From Bradyrhizobium sp. Rc3b (lineage in GTDB: Bacteria; Pseudomonadota; Alphaproteobacteria; Rhizobiales; Xanthobacteraceae), in assembly GCF_900114915.1 (NCBI RefSeq), contig NZ_FOUS01000003.1, forward strand, positions 310,001 through 374,000: a stretch of DNA of 64,000 nucleotides, written 5' to 3'. Positions 28,789 to 36,940 of the stretch are shown here, in pieces. Every line of letters starts with the position of its first letter. Within the stretch, counting starts at the first letter, position 1. The notes beneath the pieces were generated by a model that made no database searches, had not been told where the DNA came from, and was given only the letters and a program-made list of their open reading frames with translations. Made by a program: the position numbers and the translations under genes.

Positions 28789-29676
28789 ATGGCAGGCAAT
28801 AAGAGCCCTAAGACAATTGCGACTATCAATTTTAAAGGCGGCGTGGGGAAAACAACGGTTACCTGGTGTCTCGCCGATACGCTTGCCACTTACTCCAATG
28901 CAAGCGTTCTCATGTTCGACCTCGATGCGCAAATGTCACTTACACAGGCTGTTGGCCTTAACGAGGACAGCGGCTCACTGCATGCAGCATTTGGCAGCTG
29001 GTACGACAAAAGCGTCTCTGACCGTCGGACAATCTTTGATGCGATTGATCAATACACGAAGCCAGGAGCTCACTTCGATTTTCCGATAGCGTACGACTTT
29101 ATCTATCAGATTACGAAGGGTCTTCACTTCGTTCCCTCGGTAGAGGACCTCTATTGGCTCGAACTGGAAGTTTTTGATCGGGACCAGATGAAGGACTTTA
29201 TGCGCAGGCTACTCGGCAAAATTCATCACTCAAGCAAAGTCACCGACTATGACTATGTTCTGTTCGATTGCCCGCCTTCATTCACGCTCCTTTCGTACAG
29301 CGTACTGTCATGCTGCGATTTGGTCCTCATCCCGGTCAACCCAGACTTCTTTGCATCAAGGGGCGTCAGCTTGTTGTTGAATTCGCTTAAGATGCGAATA
29401 GAACCCCACCCAACTCCGCAGATCGCGGTCTTCATGAACAAGACTAAGACGTGGGCCAACTCACCAACAAAAGAAACTACATTCTACATGCGGCAAATTC
29501 AGCAGATCTGCGACCGCGCGACTAAAGATCACGGCATCCGTGCAAAATTCTTCGATGATGCATGGGTACGTGAGAGAGTAGGCATTAAGCGAGCCATTAC
29601 CGGCGGCGGCGTACCGGCGGATTTAGTCGCCGATTTTCAGACGCTCTGGAGTGCGTGTTTGGGGGTGATTAAGTGA
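28789..29676 (+). CDS. ParA/Soj-like P-loop ATPase
   Basis: This 295-residue MinD/ParA-superfamily ATPase has the deviant Walker A KGGVGKTT (residues 16-23), an A' Asp in LMFDLDAQ and Walker B in YVLFDCPPS (about residue 155-164). Length and a C-terminal ERVGIKRAI segment fit chromosomal or plasmid Soj-type proteins. There is no parB or parS-like gene nearby, and the next gene encodes a small coiled-coil protein instead. GGGGGAAGG precedes ATG 28789. Base and codon use (many AAT, AAG, ACA, ATT codons) differ from the flanking thi genes, suggesting transfer. It is first of a four-gene set. Confidence 0.88.
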   Translation: MAGNKSPKTIATINFKGGVGKTTVTWCLADTLATYSNASVLMFDLDAQMSLTQAVGLNEDSGSLHAAFGSWYDKSVSDRRTIFDAIDQYTKPGAHFDFPIAYDFIYQITKGLHFVPSVEDLYWLELEVFDRDQMKDFMRRLLGKIHHSSKVTDYDYVLFDCPPSFTLLSYSVLSCCDLVLIPVNPDFFASRGVSLLLNSLKMRIEPHPTPQIAVFMNKTKTWANSPTKETTFYMRQIQQICDRATKDHGIRAKFFDDAWVRERVGIKRAITGGGVPADLVADFQTLWSACLGVIK

Positions 29677-30113
29677 CAAATGAAGCACCATTTCGGAGTT
29701 CTGACGAAGAGATTGAAAAGCTCTTGGAGGAATGCGGGGAGCTTAAGAGGACACTTAAGACCATTAGTTCCCAGCTTTCCCGGATGGAGAACCGGATAAA
29801 GGCCGCGTTTCCAGCTGCGGCCAAGAAGATTAAGGAGCAGCGGCAAGCACGGTCAGCGCAGAGGGAAAGCACTCTCTCAGCCGATCAAGCGGTGGCCGAG
29901 TTCGACAAGATTGTACAGCTCGCCTCTTCAGGAGCCACATCTGAGGCAGAGACTTATCTTGCTCGCCGTCCTTCTGCCGACCTACTCTCAATAGCGAGAG
30001 AAGTTGGCGTTACATTTCCCAGTAACAAACCTTCGGTTCGCGCTATGCTTGACGCAATTCTCGGTAAAGTCCGAGAGAGCCTACTCTTGTCACGTCATAG
30101 TCGTCGAGAATGA
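29673..30113 (+). CDS. Small coiled-coil protein with SAP-like C-terminus
   Basis: This 146-residue protein begins at GTG 29673, overlapping the ATPase stop as GTGA, so translation is coupled. Residues about 9-60 form a Glu/Lys/Leu-rich coiled coil (EEIEKLLEECGELKRTLK), and about 60-85 is charged. Residues about 100-135 (DLLSIAREVGVTFPSN…MLDAILGKV) have the helix-extended-helix pattern of SAP-like or Rho-N-like DNA-binding motifs. The family is not recognised. It is most simply the partner of the ParA-like ATPase, in the position a ParB or adaptor would hold. Confidence 0.7.
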   Translation: MTNEAPFRSSDEEIEKLLEECGELKRTLKTISSQLSRMENRIKAAFPAAAKKIKEQRQARSAQRESTLSADQAVAEFDKIVQLASSGATSEAETYLARRPSADLLSIAREVGVTFPSNKPSVRAMLDAILGKVRESLLLSRHSRRE

Positions 30114-30207
30114 ACAACTTGCCAGCTGACATCTTGCAGTGGACAGAACTGCGGCACTCGGCAAGGCGAACGATGCATTCGCAAACCTCATTCGAACGGG
30201 AGTTTTC

Positions 30208-31374
30208 ATGGCCAAAACACTATTCGACGAAATTGAGCATTCCGATGCAGCAGCAGCTACTGAAGACAAGCTAGCACTTGAGCAGGTCTCCGACGAACTG
30301 AACGTCATCGACGAGACGGAAGACGAAAAGCTAGCACCAACACGCTTTCGGATCACGTCTTATGGCGCCGACCTTTCCGTGTTTGATCTTAGACGACGAC
30401 TTGGACATGAAATTCTCATCCCTGCGCCATTTCAGCGGAAATTTGTCTGGACCCAACGCCAAGCATCGCGATTTGTCGAATCTATTCTCCTTGGCCTCCC
30501 TGTGCCTGGTATCTTTGTCTATCTGAAGGATAAGAAGCAACTCATCGTCGATGGACAACAGCGGCTGATTACTTTGGACAGATTTCTGTCAGGAACTTGG
30601 GAGACGAAGACTCGAAAGCAAGGAGGGAAGGACGTTGAAGTCGTCACGCCGTTCGATCTGGTAGATGTGGATCCTGCATGGGAAGGGAGGACATTCCAGA
30701 AATTGGACAAAGACGATCGAGACGAAATCGAGAACTACCTCATTCATGCGACGATATTTCGTCAAGATCATCCAAAGGCTAAAGATCGCAGCATCTACGA
30801 GGTCTTTGAAAGAATTAACACCGGCGGCCTTCGTCTCTCGCCCCAGGAAATAAGAGCGTGCGTTAGCCACGGCACCTTCGTCGTAAAGTTGGGCGAAGCT
30901 GCTGAGCTTCCGAATTGGCGCAGAATTTATGGCAGAAGGAGTCCACGACTGAAGGACGAAGAACTGATCCTTCGGTTCTTTGCATTACTGCACGCCGTCG
31001 ACAGCTATAAGCGACCGATGCGCGTCTTTCTTGATGACTATCTCGAGGCAAACAAAGACATATCCGACCAATCCTTCGCCGATCTTGTAGCTCTTTTTGT
31101 AAGGACACTAGATGTCTTCTATGATGTTTTAGGAGATCGAGCATTTCGTCCGGAGAAGGCCATCAATGCCGCGGTCTTTGATGCAATGATGATCGGTTGC
31201 GCCAAGCGGCTCCAGAATGGCAATGTTAGTAACAAAGACGAATTCGCCAATGCGTACGCTGCACTTCTTGCAGACGAAACTTTTCGTCGCAACTATCAAC
31301 GAGCAACGGCGGACGAAGAGAGCGTTAAGAATCGTATCAAGCTTGCAACATCGGCTTTCGCCAGTGTGACGTAA
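30208..31374 (+). CDS. DUF262 (GmrS-N / ParB-like nuclease superfamily) protein
   Basis: This 388-residue protein shows DUF262 hallmarks: PAPFQRKFVWTQRQASRF (about residue 71-88), VDGQQRLITLDRF with the DGQQR motif at about residue 114, and FERINTGGLRLSPQEIRAC near residue 198. No DUF1524 HNH nuclease motif is visible at the C-terminus, so this is DUF262 alone. DUF262 domains in GmrSD use a DGQQR pocket to hydrolyse nucleotides. ATG 30208 follows GGGAG by six bases; a GTG at 30139 is in frame but lacks a site. It lies in the low-G+C segment and precedes the HEPN gene by one base. Confidence 0.87.
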   Translation: MAKTLFDEIEHSDAAAATEDKLALEQVSDELNVIDETEDEKLAPTRFRITSYGADLSVFDLRRRLGHEILIPAPFQRKFVWTQRQASRFVESILLGLPVPGIFVYLKDKKQLIVDGQQRLITLDRFLSGTWETKTRKQGGKDVEVVTPFDLVDVDPAWEGRTFQKLDKDDRDEIENYLIHATIFRQDHPKAKDRSIYEVFERINTGGLRLSPQEIRACVSHGTFVVKLGEAAELPNWRRIYGRRSPRLKDEELILRFFALLHAVDSYKRPMRVFLDDYLEANKDISDQSFADLVALFVRTLDVFYDVLGDRAFRPEKAINAAVFDAMMIGCAKRLQNGNVSNKDEFANAYAALLADETFRRNYQRATADEESVKNRIKLATSAFASVT

Positions 31375-31375
31375 G

Positions 31376-31846
31376 ATGAGAAGTCATGGCATTTTGGATC
31401 AAGTCGACAATCTAATTTCCCAAGCCAAAAGCGCTCCAATCAGCCTTCCCGGAGGCGATGGCGACTTCATTCAATCGCAGTTGGTTCGTTATGGTTGTCT
31501 TCTGACGTGCGCAGCTATCGAACAGGCATTGATCGATACTGCGGTGTCTTACGCTGATAGATTTGGTGACGATCGCCTGAGCGCCTTTGTTTCCGAGTCG
31601 CTTAAGACGGGAAGGAATCCTTCCCCCGGATATATCAAGGAGACTCTTTCGAGGTTCGACCCAGACTGGGGGTCTCACATTGGATCCGTAATCGATGCCG
31701 TAGGCGAAGATAAGATAAAGTCCATTGTTTCCAATAGGAACCGCATTGCGCATGGCGAAAGTGTCTCGATGGGAGTCACTTCCCTATTGCAGTGGGTGCC
31801 GGCGGCGCGGCAGCTTTGTTTGGAAATCGTCAAGTTTGCCAAATAA
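31376..31846 (+). CDS. HEPN-domain protein (MAE_28990/MAE_18760-like), putative RNase
   Basis: This 156-residue all-helical protein has the Rx4H motif R121-N-R-I-A-H126 (RNRIAHGES), the catalytic pattern of HEPN ribonucleases. The N-terminal helix with QLVRYGCLLTCAAIEQAL fits the large HEPN families found beside restriction-like genes. ATG 31376 overlaps no gene but sits one base after the DUF262 stop, so the two are expressed together. An RNA-cleaving toxin or effector role is inferred from the motif and pairing. Confidence 0.8.
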   Translation: MRSHGILDQVDNLISQAKSAPISLPGGDGDFIQSQLVRYGCLLTCAAIEQALIDTAVSYADRFGDDRLSAFVSESLKTGRNPSPGYIKETLSRFDPDWGSHIGSVIDAVGEDKIKSIVSNRNRIAHGESVSMGVTSLLQWVPAARQLCLEIVKFAK

Positions 31847-31951
31847 GATCGCAGGATAGCGCATTCTTCGCGTTGAGCTGCAGACAAATGCGGCTTTCCG
31901 GTTTGGGGCTCAGTCGGGCAACGCGCAACACCAACGATCTATGGTCCGTGT

Positions 31952-32452
31952 TTGACCCACCGCCTCCCCGACCAGCTCCGCCCCAACCTCCGCCTCGTCT
32001 TCGTCGGCACCGCCGCCTCGACGCGCTCGGCTGAAGTCGGACACTACTACGCCCATCCCGGCAACCGCTTCTGGCGCGCGATCCATGAGGCCGGCATCAC
32101 GCCACGGCGGTATCAGCCAAGCGAGTTCGCATCGCTGATCGCGCTCGGGATCGGCTTCACCGATCTCTGCAAGACGGGCGCCGGGATGGATCACCAGATC
32201 GCGGCGGAGACGATCGACGTATCAGGCTTCAGGGCGAAGATCGAAAAATATCGGCCGCGGACGATTGCGTTCACGAGCAAGAAGGCGGCGAGCTTGTTTT
32301 ACGGCCGGCCGTCAGTTGCGATAGCGCTGGGGCGGCAGGCGCGCGATGAGAGCTGGCCGGAGATCTTCGTGCTGCCGTCGCCGTCGGGTGCGGCGTCCGG
32401 GCATTGGACGATTGAGCCGTGGCGTGAGCTTGCGGCGCGGATCGCTGCGTAG
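31952..32452 (+). CDS. mug: Mismatch-specific (Mug-type) uracil-DNA glycosylase
   Basis: This 166-residue uracil-DNA glycosylase superfamily member shows GHYYAHPGNRFWRAIHEAG, the Mug/TDG motif, and VLPSPSGAA near the C-terminus. It excises uracil or thymine from G mismatches. The only suitable start is TTG 31952; no in-frame ATG precedes it. Base composition returns to the high-G+C norm here, so it is outside the foreign segment. Its stop codon TAG is the second to fourth base of an R1 repeat (GTAGGG). Confidence 0.85.
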   Translation: MTHRLPDQLRPNLRLVFVGTAASTRSAEVGHYYAHPGNRFWRAIHEAGITPRRYQPSEFASLIALGIGFTDLCKTGAGMDHQIAAETIDVSGFRAKIEKYRPRTIAFTSKKAASLFYGRPSVAIALGRQARDESWPEIFVLPSPSGAASGHWTIEPWRELAARIAA

Positions 32453-32565
32453 GGTGGGCAAAGGCGCTCTTGCGCCGTGGCCACGATCTTTCCATGGGTC
32501 CGGCAGGACGTGGGCACGGCGCGCGAAGGGCGCGCCTTTGCCCACCCGCCTTTGCCCACCCTACG
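32449..32565. repeat. R1 palindromic repeat
   Basis: GTAGGGTGGGCAAAGGCGC at the left pairs with GCCTTTGCCCACCCTACG at the right; the right arm is partly duplicated (CCTTTGCCCACCC occurs twice). The left arm supplies the stop codon of the glycosylase gene. Confidence 0.9.
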
Positions 32566-32570
32566 GCACT

Positions 32571-33134
32571 TCAGCCCAACGCCTTCAGCTCCCGCGCGAG
32601 GTTGACGCGGGCTTGCCGATCGAACCTCGCGGCGAAATCCGGATCGGGAAAGATCACCTCGCGTGCAGCAAAATGGCGAAGCACGCGGGCACGGCCGATG
32701 CGATAGTCGTCTTCGCCGACGTGGATGAATTCCCGGCGGATCGCGGCGGCATAGGCGTCGTAGCGCGCGGCATCAGTGCCGAGAATGCTGAGGTCGATCG
32801 AGATCAGGATCGCACCGAGACGATCGCCGGCGGCAATTTCGTGCGTCTTGGTAAGGCGGATCAGGCGGCCGACCTCCTGACGAAGCTCGGCGCGGACATG
32901 CTGCTCGGCGAGCTCCGCGCTGCGCTCCTCGTTATCCGACCGGGTCGGGTCGTACACGACGTCGTGCCACCAGATCGCCTCCGACAGCGTCTCGCGCTCG
33001 GCGGCCGAAAGACCTTCGACACCCGCGAGCGCGGCGAGGCAATCCTCGATATGCGCGAGATTGTGATAGTGGCGGCCGGGCGCCGCATAGGCCGCGGCCA
33101 ACTGTTCCCGATTCATCGGCAAGGCATCATTCAT
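32571..33134 (-). CDS. HD-domain metal-dependent hydrolase
   Basis: This 187-residue protein has a metal-binding HD layout: HNLAHI (first His), WWHDVVYD (the HD pair) and a later D in ISIDLSILG. This is the compact stand-alone HD group seen in many bacteria; the substrate is unknown. ATG 33134 overlaps the stop of the upstream DUF6429 gene by eight bases (ATGAATGATG), so translation is coupled. Alternative ATG 33116 lies 18 bases inside. Confidence 0.8.
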   Translation of the reverse strand: MNDALPMNREQLAAAYAAPGRHYHNLAHIEDCLAALAGVEGLSAAERETLSEAIWWHDVVYDPTRSDNEERSAELAEQHVRAELRQEVGRLIRLTKTHEIAAGDRLGAILISIDLSILGTDAARYDAYAAAIRREFIHVGEDDYRIGRARVLRHFAAREVIFPDPDFAARFDRQARVNLARELKALG

Positions 33135-33351
33135 CGAACAGTTCCTTGAACAGCCTCTTCGCACGTTCGAGGCCTTCCTCCGTAAACACCACGGATTTCA
33201 CCTTGCCGACGGGATCGTCAATCATGCCCTTGTCATGCAGGCGGCCGAGCACGTCCCAATCAAACCCCTTCCAGGCCCGATAGCCGTCGTGCAGAGTCAG
33301 GTAAAGCAGGGCGAGCGCCGCGTCGTCGATCTTGTCGTTGTTGATGGCCAT
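33127..33351 (-). CDS. DUF6429 family small protein
   Basis: This 74-residue protein opens DDAALALLYLTLHDGYRAWKG and then has LGRLHDKGMIDDPVGKVKSV, a compact helical pattern resembling a winged-helix fold and matching DUF6429 as I know it. GGAGGAG is six bases before ATG 33351. It is co-transcribed with the HD hydrolase. Function is unknown. Confidence 0.8.
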   Translation of the reverse strand: MAINNDKIDDAALALLYLTLHDGYRAWKGFDWDVLGRLHDKGMIDDPVGKVKSVVFTEEGLERAKRLFKELFDE

Positions 33352-33423
33352 CGTGATCTCCTCCGGAGCGGGCGGAGGATATCCTATTGCGTAACAGGCA
33401 ATCTGCAATGGCGACTCAGCGGC

Positions 33424-33524
33424 GTGGGGTGGGCAAAGGCGCTCTTGCGCCGTGCCCACGATCTTTCCGTGGGTCCGGCAACGCGTGGGCACGGCGCGAA
33501 GAGCGCGCCTTTGCCCACCCTACG
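33424..33524. repeat. R1 palindromic repeat
   Basis: GTGGGGTGGGCAAAGGCGC pairs with GCGCCTTTGCCCACCCTACG, and the inner GTGCCCACG pairs with CGTGGGCACGG. It lies upstream of the DUF6429 gene. Confidence 0.9.
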
Positions 33525-33560
33525 GGACTGGTCGTTTCGGTACGGGGACCAACCGCAACA

Positions 33561-33606
33561 GATAAATCACGCGGTATGGGTCCCGTCGTTCGCCGGGACG
33601 ACACCG
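33561..33606. repeat. R7-type repeat fragment
   Basis: GATAAATCACGCGG…GGTCCCGTCGTTCGCCGGGACGACACCG closely matches the right half of the element at 45088-45269. It lies about 100 bp upstream of a GST gene. Confidence 0.7.
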
Positions 33607-33707
33607 TTGGTTTGGCAGCACGCGAGATAAGAATCGAACCGTTGTCGGAATCCGCACCAGCCGTTCGTCCTCTGCAAAGCTAAACGGCGATCAACCCGGA
33701 GCCCTAG

Positions 33708-34358
33708 ATGCCCCCCACCATCACCGCCTTCGAAAACTCCCCCGACCGCGGCCGGGGACAGGCGCGCGACATGCGGGTTCGCTGGGCGTTCGAGGAAGTC
33801 GGGCAACCTTACGACGTTCACCTTGTCTCGTTCGCCGAGATGAAGGCGCCGGCGCACCGCGCGCGGCATCCGTTCGGGCAGATTCCGACCTATGAGGATG
33901 GCGATCTCACTCTGTTCGAGTCGGGCGCAATCGTGCTGCATATCGCAGAACGCCACGATGGCTTGCTGCCGAAGGACGCCAATGCGCGCGCCCGCGCGAT
34001 CGCCTGGATGTTCGCTGCGCTGAGCACGGCGGAGCCGCCGATCGTCGAGCTCACCATGGCCATGCTGTTCGAGCGCGACAGGAACTGGTACGCGGAGCGG
34101 CTGCCCATGCTGCAGGAGCGCGTCCGTGTCAGGCTCGGCGAATTGTCCCGCCACATCGGTGGTGCCGACTGGCTCGACGGCGCGTTCAGCGCCGGCGACC
34201 TCATGATGGTGACGGTGCTGCGGCGGCTGAACACATCTGGCCTGGTGGACGAATATCCCGAGATCGCCGCCTATGTCGCGCGCGGTGAAGCGCGGCCGGC
34301 GTTCAAGCGGGCGTTCGATGCGCAGCTTGCGGTGTTTAGGGCTGCATCACAGTCGTAG
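33708..34358 (+). CDS. Glutathione S-transferase family protein
   Basis: This 216-residue protein has a thioredoxin-like N-terminal domain with the cis-Pro motif QIPTYEDGDLTLFES and a helical C-terminal domain with an ASP-like motif in AGDLMMVTVLRRL. The N-terminal catalytic Ser/Cys is not obvious; NSPDRGRGQARDMRVRW holds the usual first helix. The substrate is unknown. GGAG lies seven bases before ATG 33708. A second, dissimilar GST lies at 36245. Confidence 0.87.
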   Translation: MPPTITAFENSPDRGRGQARDMRVRWAFEEVGQPYDVHLVSFAEMKAPAHRARHPFGQIPTYEDGDLTLFESGAIVLHIAERHDGLLPKDANARARAIAWMFAALSTAEPPIVELTMAMLFERDRNWYAERLPMLQERVRVRLGELSRHIGGADWLDGAFSAGDLMMVTVLRRLNTSGLVDEYPEIAAYVARGEARPAFKRAFDAQLAVFRAASQS

Positions 34359-34498
34359 TGTGGATTAGCCCCGGGCTGCGCGAAGCGCAGTCCCTCAGCG
34401 TAATCCACCTCTGTCTATATCGGCGGACACAAAAGAGGTGGGTTACGCCGCGCGGGCCGCGCTTCGCGCAGCCGCTCGGCTAACCCACCCTACGACTA
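34359..34498. repeat. R2 palindromic repeat
   Basis: GTGGATTAGCCC…TAATCCACCTC and GAGGTGGGTTACGCC…GCTAACCCACCCTACG form two facing hairpins. It fills the gap between the first GST gene and the convergent outer-membrane gene. Confidence 0.85.
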
Positions 34499-34507
34499 CG
34501 CGCCGCC

Positions 34508-36091
34508 TCACTGAAACCGATACGTCACGGCGAACGTCGCCAGATGCGTCCGCATCGCGACGTCATAGGTATTGACGGACGGATTGAACTCGGGTCGGCC
34601 GCTCGACCGTGCGACGGTGAAACCGGTGCTGCCGTAGTCGACATAGCGGTATTCGGCGCGCGCGAGCCAATTGCCCCACAGCACCGTCTCCAGGCCGCCG
34701 CCGAGCGTCCAGCCCATCTTCGTGGTCGACGAATTGATGATCGGCGAGGACAGCGCGAAGAAGCCGCTGCAGTTGCGGCTGGTGCAGGTTGAGGTCAATT
34801 CGAAGTTCTGCCACGCCGCGCCGGCTGTGGCATAGAGCATGGTGTGGGGGTTGACGAGATAGCCGGCGCGCGCGCGCAAGGATGCGTCCCAGCGGCTGCG
34901 GATCGAAAGGCTCTCGCCCGGCGCCTGGGAGTCGGCGAGATGGATGCTGGTAAAACCTTCGCGCATGGTGGTGCGGTCGGCGAAGCCGACGTCGCCCTCG
35001 ACGCCGGCGGTCCATTGCGGGGCGAGCTGCCAGAGATAGCCCGCATAGGGGCTGGCGCGAAACGCGGTGTTGTCCATCGGGCGGTTGTTGGCGCGCTTGG
35101 CGAGGTCGAACGCAGAGCCGCCAATGGTCTCCGACGTTGCCGTCAGGTCGGTGCGCGTGGCGCGCGCTCCGAGGCCAAGGCCGAGATACGCACCCGTCCA
35201 GGACGGCAGCATGGCGGCCTGCGCCTGCAGCGGATGCCAACCGCCACCGGTGACGGGAGCGCCGAACTTGTAGGCGAGGCCGACGCTCGCCGTGTGGGTC
35301 CGCAGACTGGTGTCGAAATTGTCGACCGTCAGCGTGGGCCCCGCGCCGCTTCTGGTGCGCGCGAGGGCGAACGGCGTGGTTCCGAAATCGGCGTAGCGAT
35401 AGTCGGCGCGCAGCAGCCAATTGCCCCCTAGCGCGGTCTCGAGGCCGCCGCCGAGCGTCCACCCGGTCTTGATGGCGGAGTTCGACACCACGGCGGGCAG
35501 CGCATTGTTGCAGGTGGCGCCGACGCAGACCGAGGTGACGTCGAACTGCTGCCAGGCAAGTCCGCCCGTCACATAGGCCAGTGTCGCCGGCGTCAGCAGA
35601 TAGCCGGCGCGGCCGCGCAGGCTCGCATCCCAGCCGGCCTCGAGCGCGAGGCTGTCGGCGAGGAAGGTGGACGAGCCGGCCCGCGGCGAGGCGCGAAACC
35701 CCTGGAGGATGGTGGTCTGGTTGCCAAAACCGACATCGCCTTCGACGCCGAGGACCCAGCTCGGTGCCACCTGCCAATTGAAACCGGCATAGGGATTGAC
35801 GCGAAGACCCGGGCCATCGAACGGCTGACTGACGACGGCATCGCCGATGTCACGGGGAACGCCGTCCTCCAGCACCGAGGTGGTGGTGAGATCGGCGGCC
35901 GTCGATCGAAAGCCGAGGCCGAGGCCGGCATAGAAGCCGGTCCACGACGAGACCGCGACCGGCGGCGCCTTGGTCAACGGCTTTGCCGCGAGGTCCGCAG
36001 CCCGTGCCGGTGCTGCGAAGGCGAGCCCGACCAGAAGCGCACCGCCGCAAGACAATGCCGGCATGTTTCGGCGGGTCGATGAACATCGCAT
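34508..36091 (-). CDS. Outer-membrane protein with two tandem Omp31-like beta-barrel modules
   Basis: This 527-residue protein has a signal peptide (ALSCGGALLVGLAFAAPARA, mature ADLAAKP) and then two homologous modules of about 240 and 220 residues. Each repeats SWTG(F/A)Y(A/L)GLGLG, then a GVEGDVGF segment, WDASLR(G/A)RAGYL, and GWTLGGGLET. The last module ends in YRFQ, with the terminal aromatic/Gln usual for barrels inserted by Bam. Ordinary family members have one module of about 230-260 residues, so this is an internal duplication. ATG 36091 is preceded by AGGG; 36064 is a possible inner start. It is divergent from the GST at 36245. Confidence 0.85.
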   Translation of the reverse strand: MRCSSTRRNMPALSCGGALLVGLAFAAPARAADLAAKPLTKAPPVAVSSWTGFYAGLGLGFRSTAADLTTTSVLEDGVPRDIGDAVVSQPFDGPGLRVNPYAGFNWQVAPSWVLGVEGDVGFGNQTTILQGFRASPRAGSSTFLADSLALEAGWDASLRGRAGYLLTPATLAYVTGGLAWQQFDVTSVCVGATCNNALPAVVSNSAIKTGWTLGGGLETALGGNWLLRADYRYADFGTTPFALARTRSGAGPTLTVDNFDTSLRTHTASVGLAYKFGAPVTGGGWHPLQAQAAMLPSWTGAYLGLGLGARATRTDLTATSETIGGSAFDLAKRANNRPMDNTAFRASPYAGYLWQLAPQWTAGVEGDVGFADRTTMREGFTSIHLADSQAPGESLSIRSRWDASLRARAGYLVNPHTMLYATAGAAWQNFELTSTCTSRNCSGFFALSSPIINSSTTKMGWTLGGGLETVLWGNWLARAEYRYVDYGSTGFTVARSSGRPEFNPSVNTYDVAMRTHLATFAVTYRFQ

Positions 36092-36244
36092 GGCGGGCCC
36101 TGGGGCAAGTATTTCAGGCCGAATCCATACTGCGAACGGGCGATCCCTCGCGTCCTCCGATCGAACGACACCGCCGACAAGGCGCCGGATTGTTGCAAGC
36201 CTGTCACTGCAGCGATACGACTCCGGGTGGAAGGGAGCCCGCCC

Positions 36245-36940
36245 ATGCTGACCCTCTATTCCTACCCGCAACTGTTCGGCGTCGCCGACAACAACGGCTA
36301 CGGCCTCAAGGTCTACGCCTTCCTCAAGCTCGCAGCCGTGTCGTTCGTGCACGAGCATATCTTCGATGCCTCGGCCGCACCGCGCGGGCAGCTGCCTTAC
36401 GTCGTCGACGACGGCGAGAGCATCGGCGACAGCGAGACCATCATCGCGCATGTGATCGCGAAATATCGTCTCACCATCGATGCCGGACTTTCACCGGCGC
36501 AGAGTCGCACCAATCTCCTCGTCACGCGCATGCTCGACGATCTCTATTGGGTGATGTCGTATTCGCGCTGGAAGGACGAGCGCTATTATCCGGCGTTCCG
36601 CGACGGCTTCATCGCGCAGCATCCGCAAGTGAGTGCGGAAGGGTTCGAGAAGGCCAAGGCGTATAATGCGCAGCGCTATCATTACCAGGGCATCGGCCGC
36701 TACACGCCGGAGCAGGCTTACGCGCGCGGGCTCGCCGATTTGCAGGTGCTGGCCGAGATCGTACCCGCCGCGGGCTTCGTGCACGGCGCGGCGCCAACGA
36801 GCGTCGATGCCGGCATCTATGGCTTTGTCGCGAACATCTATTATTTTCCGATCCCGACGCCGCTGAAGGCGTTCGTGGATGCGCAGAAGAATCTCGTCGC
36901 GCATTGCGAGCGGATTCATGCGGCGGTCGGAAAATCGTAG
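36245..36940 (+). CDS. Glutathione S-transferase family protein
   Basis: This 231-residue protein has an N-terminal thioredoxin-like fold with cis-Pro QLPYVVDDGESIGDSETII (D/E-S glutathione gamma-Glu contact) and a long helical C-terminal domain. It resembles the metaxin/Tom37-like or failed-axon-connections group of GSTs more than classical bacterial ones (inference from the C-terminal pattern). GGGAG precedes ATG 36245. The TAG stop is embedded in an R2 repeat. Confidence 0.8.
   Translation: MLTLYSYPQLFGVADNNGYGLKVYAFLKLAAVSFVHEHIFDASAAPRGQLPYVVDDGESIGDSETIIAHVIAKYRLTIDAGLSPAQSRTNLLVTRMLDDLYWVMSYSRWKDERYYPAFRDGFIAQHPQVSAEGFEKAKAYNAQRYHYQGIGRYTPEQAYARGLADLQVLAEIVPAAGFVHGAAPTSVDAGIYGFVANIYYFPIPTPLKAFVDAQKNLVAHCERIHAAVGKS

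Noticed and set aside
30139..30207. Longer DUF262 protein starting at GTG 30139
   Set aside because: No ribosome site precedes GTG 30139, while ATG 30208 has GGGAG six bases upstream.
28654..31951. Attachment sites, tRNA or integrase at the islet borders
   Set aside because: No direct repeats longer than a few bases, no tRNA and no recombinase gene were seen at either end.
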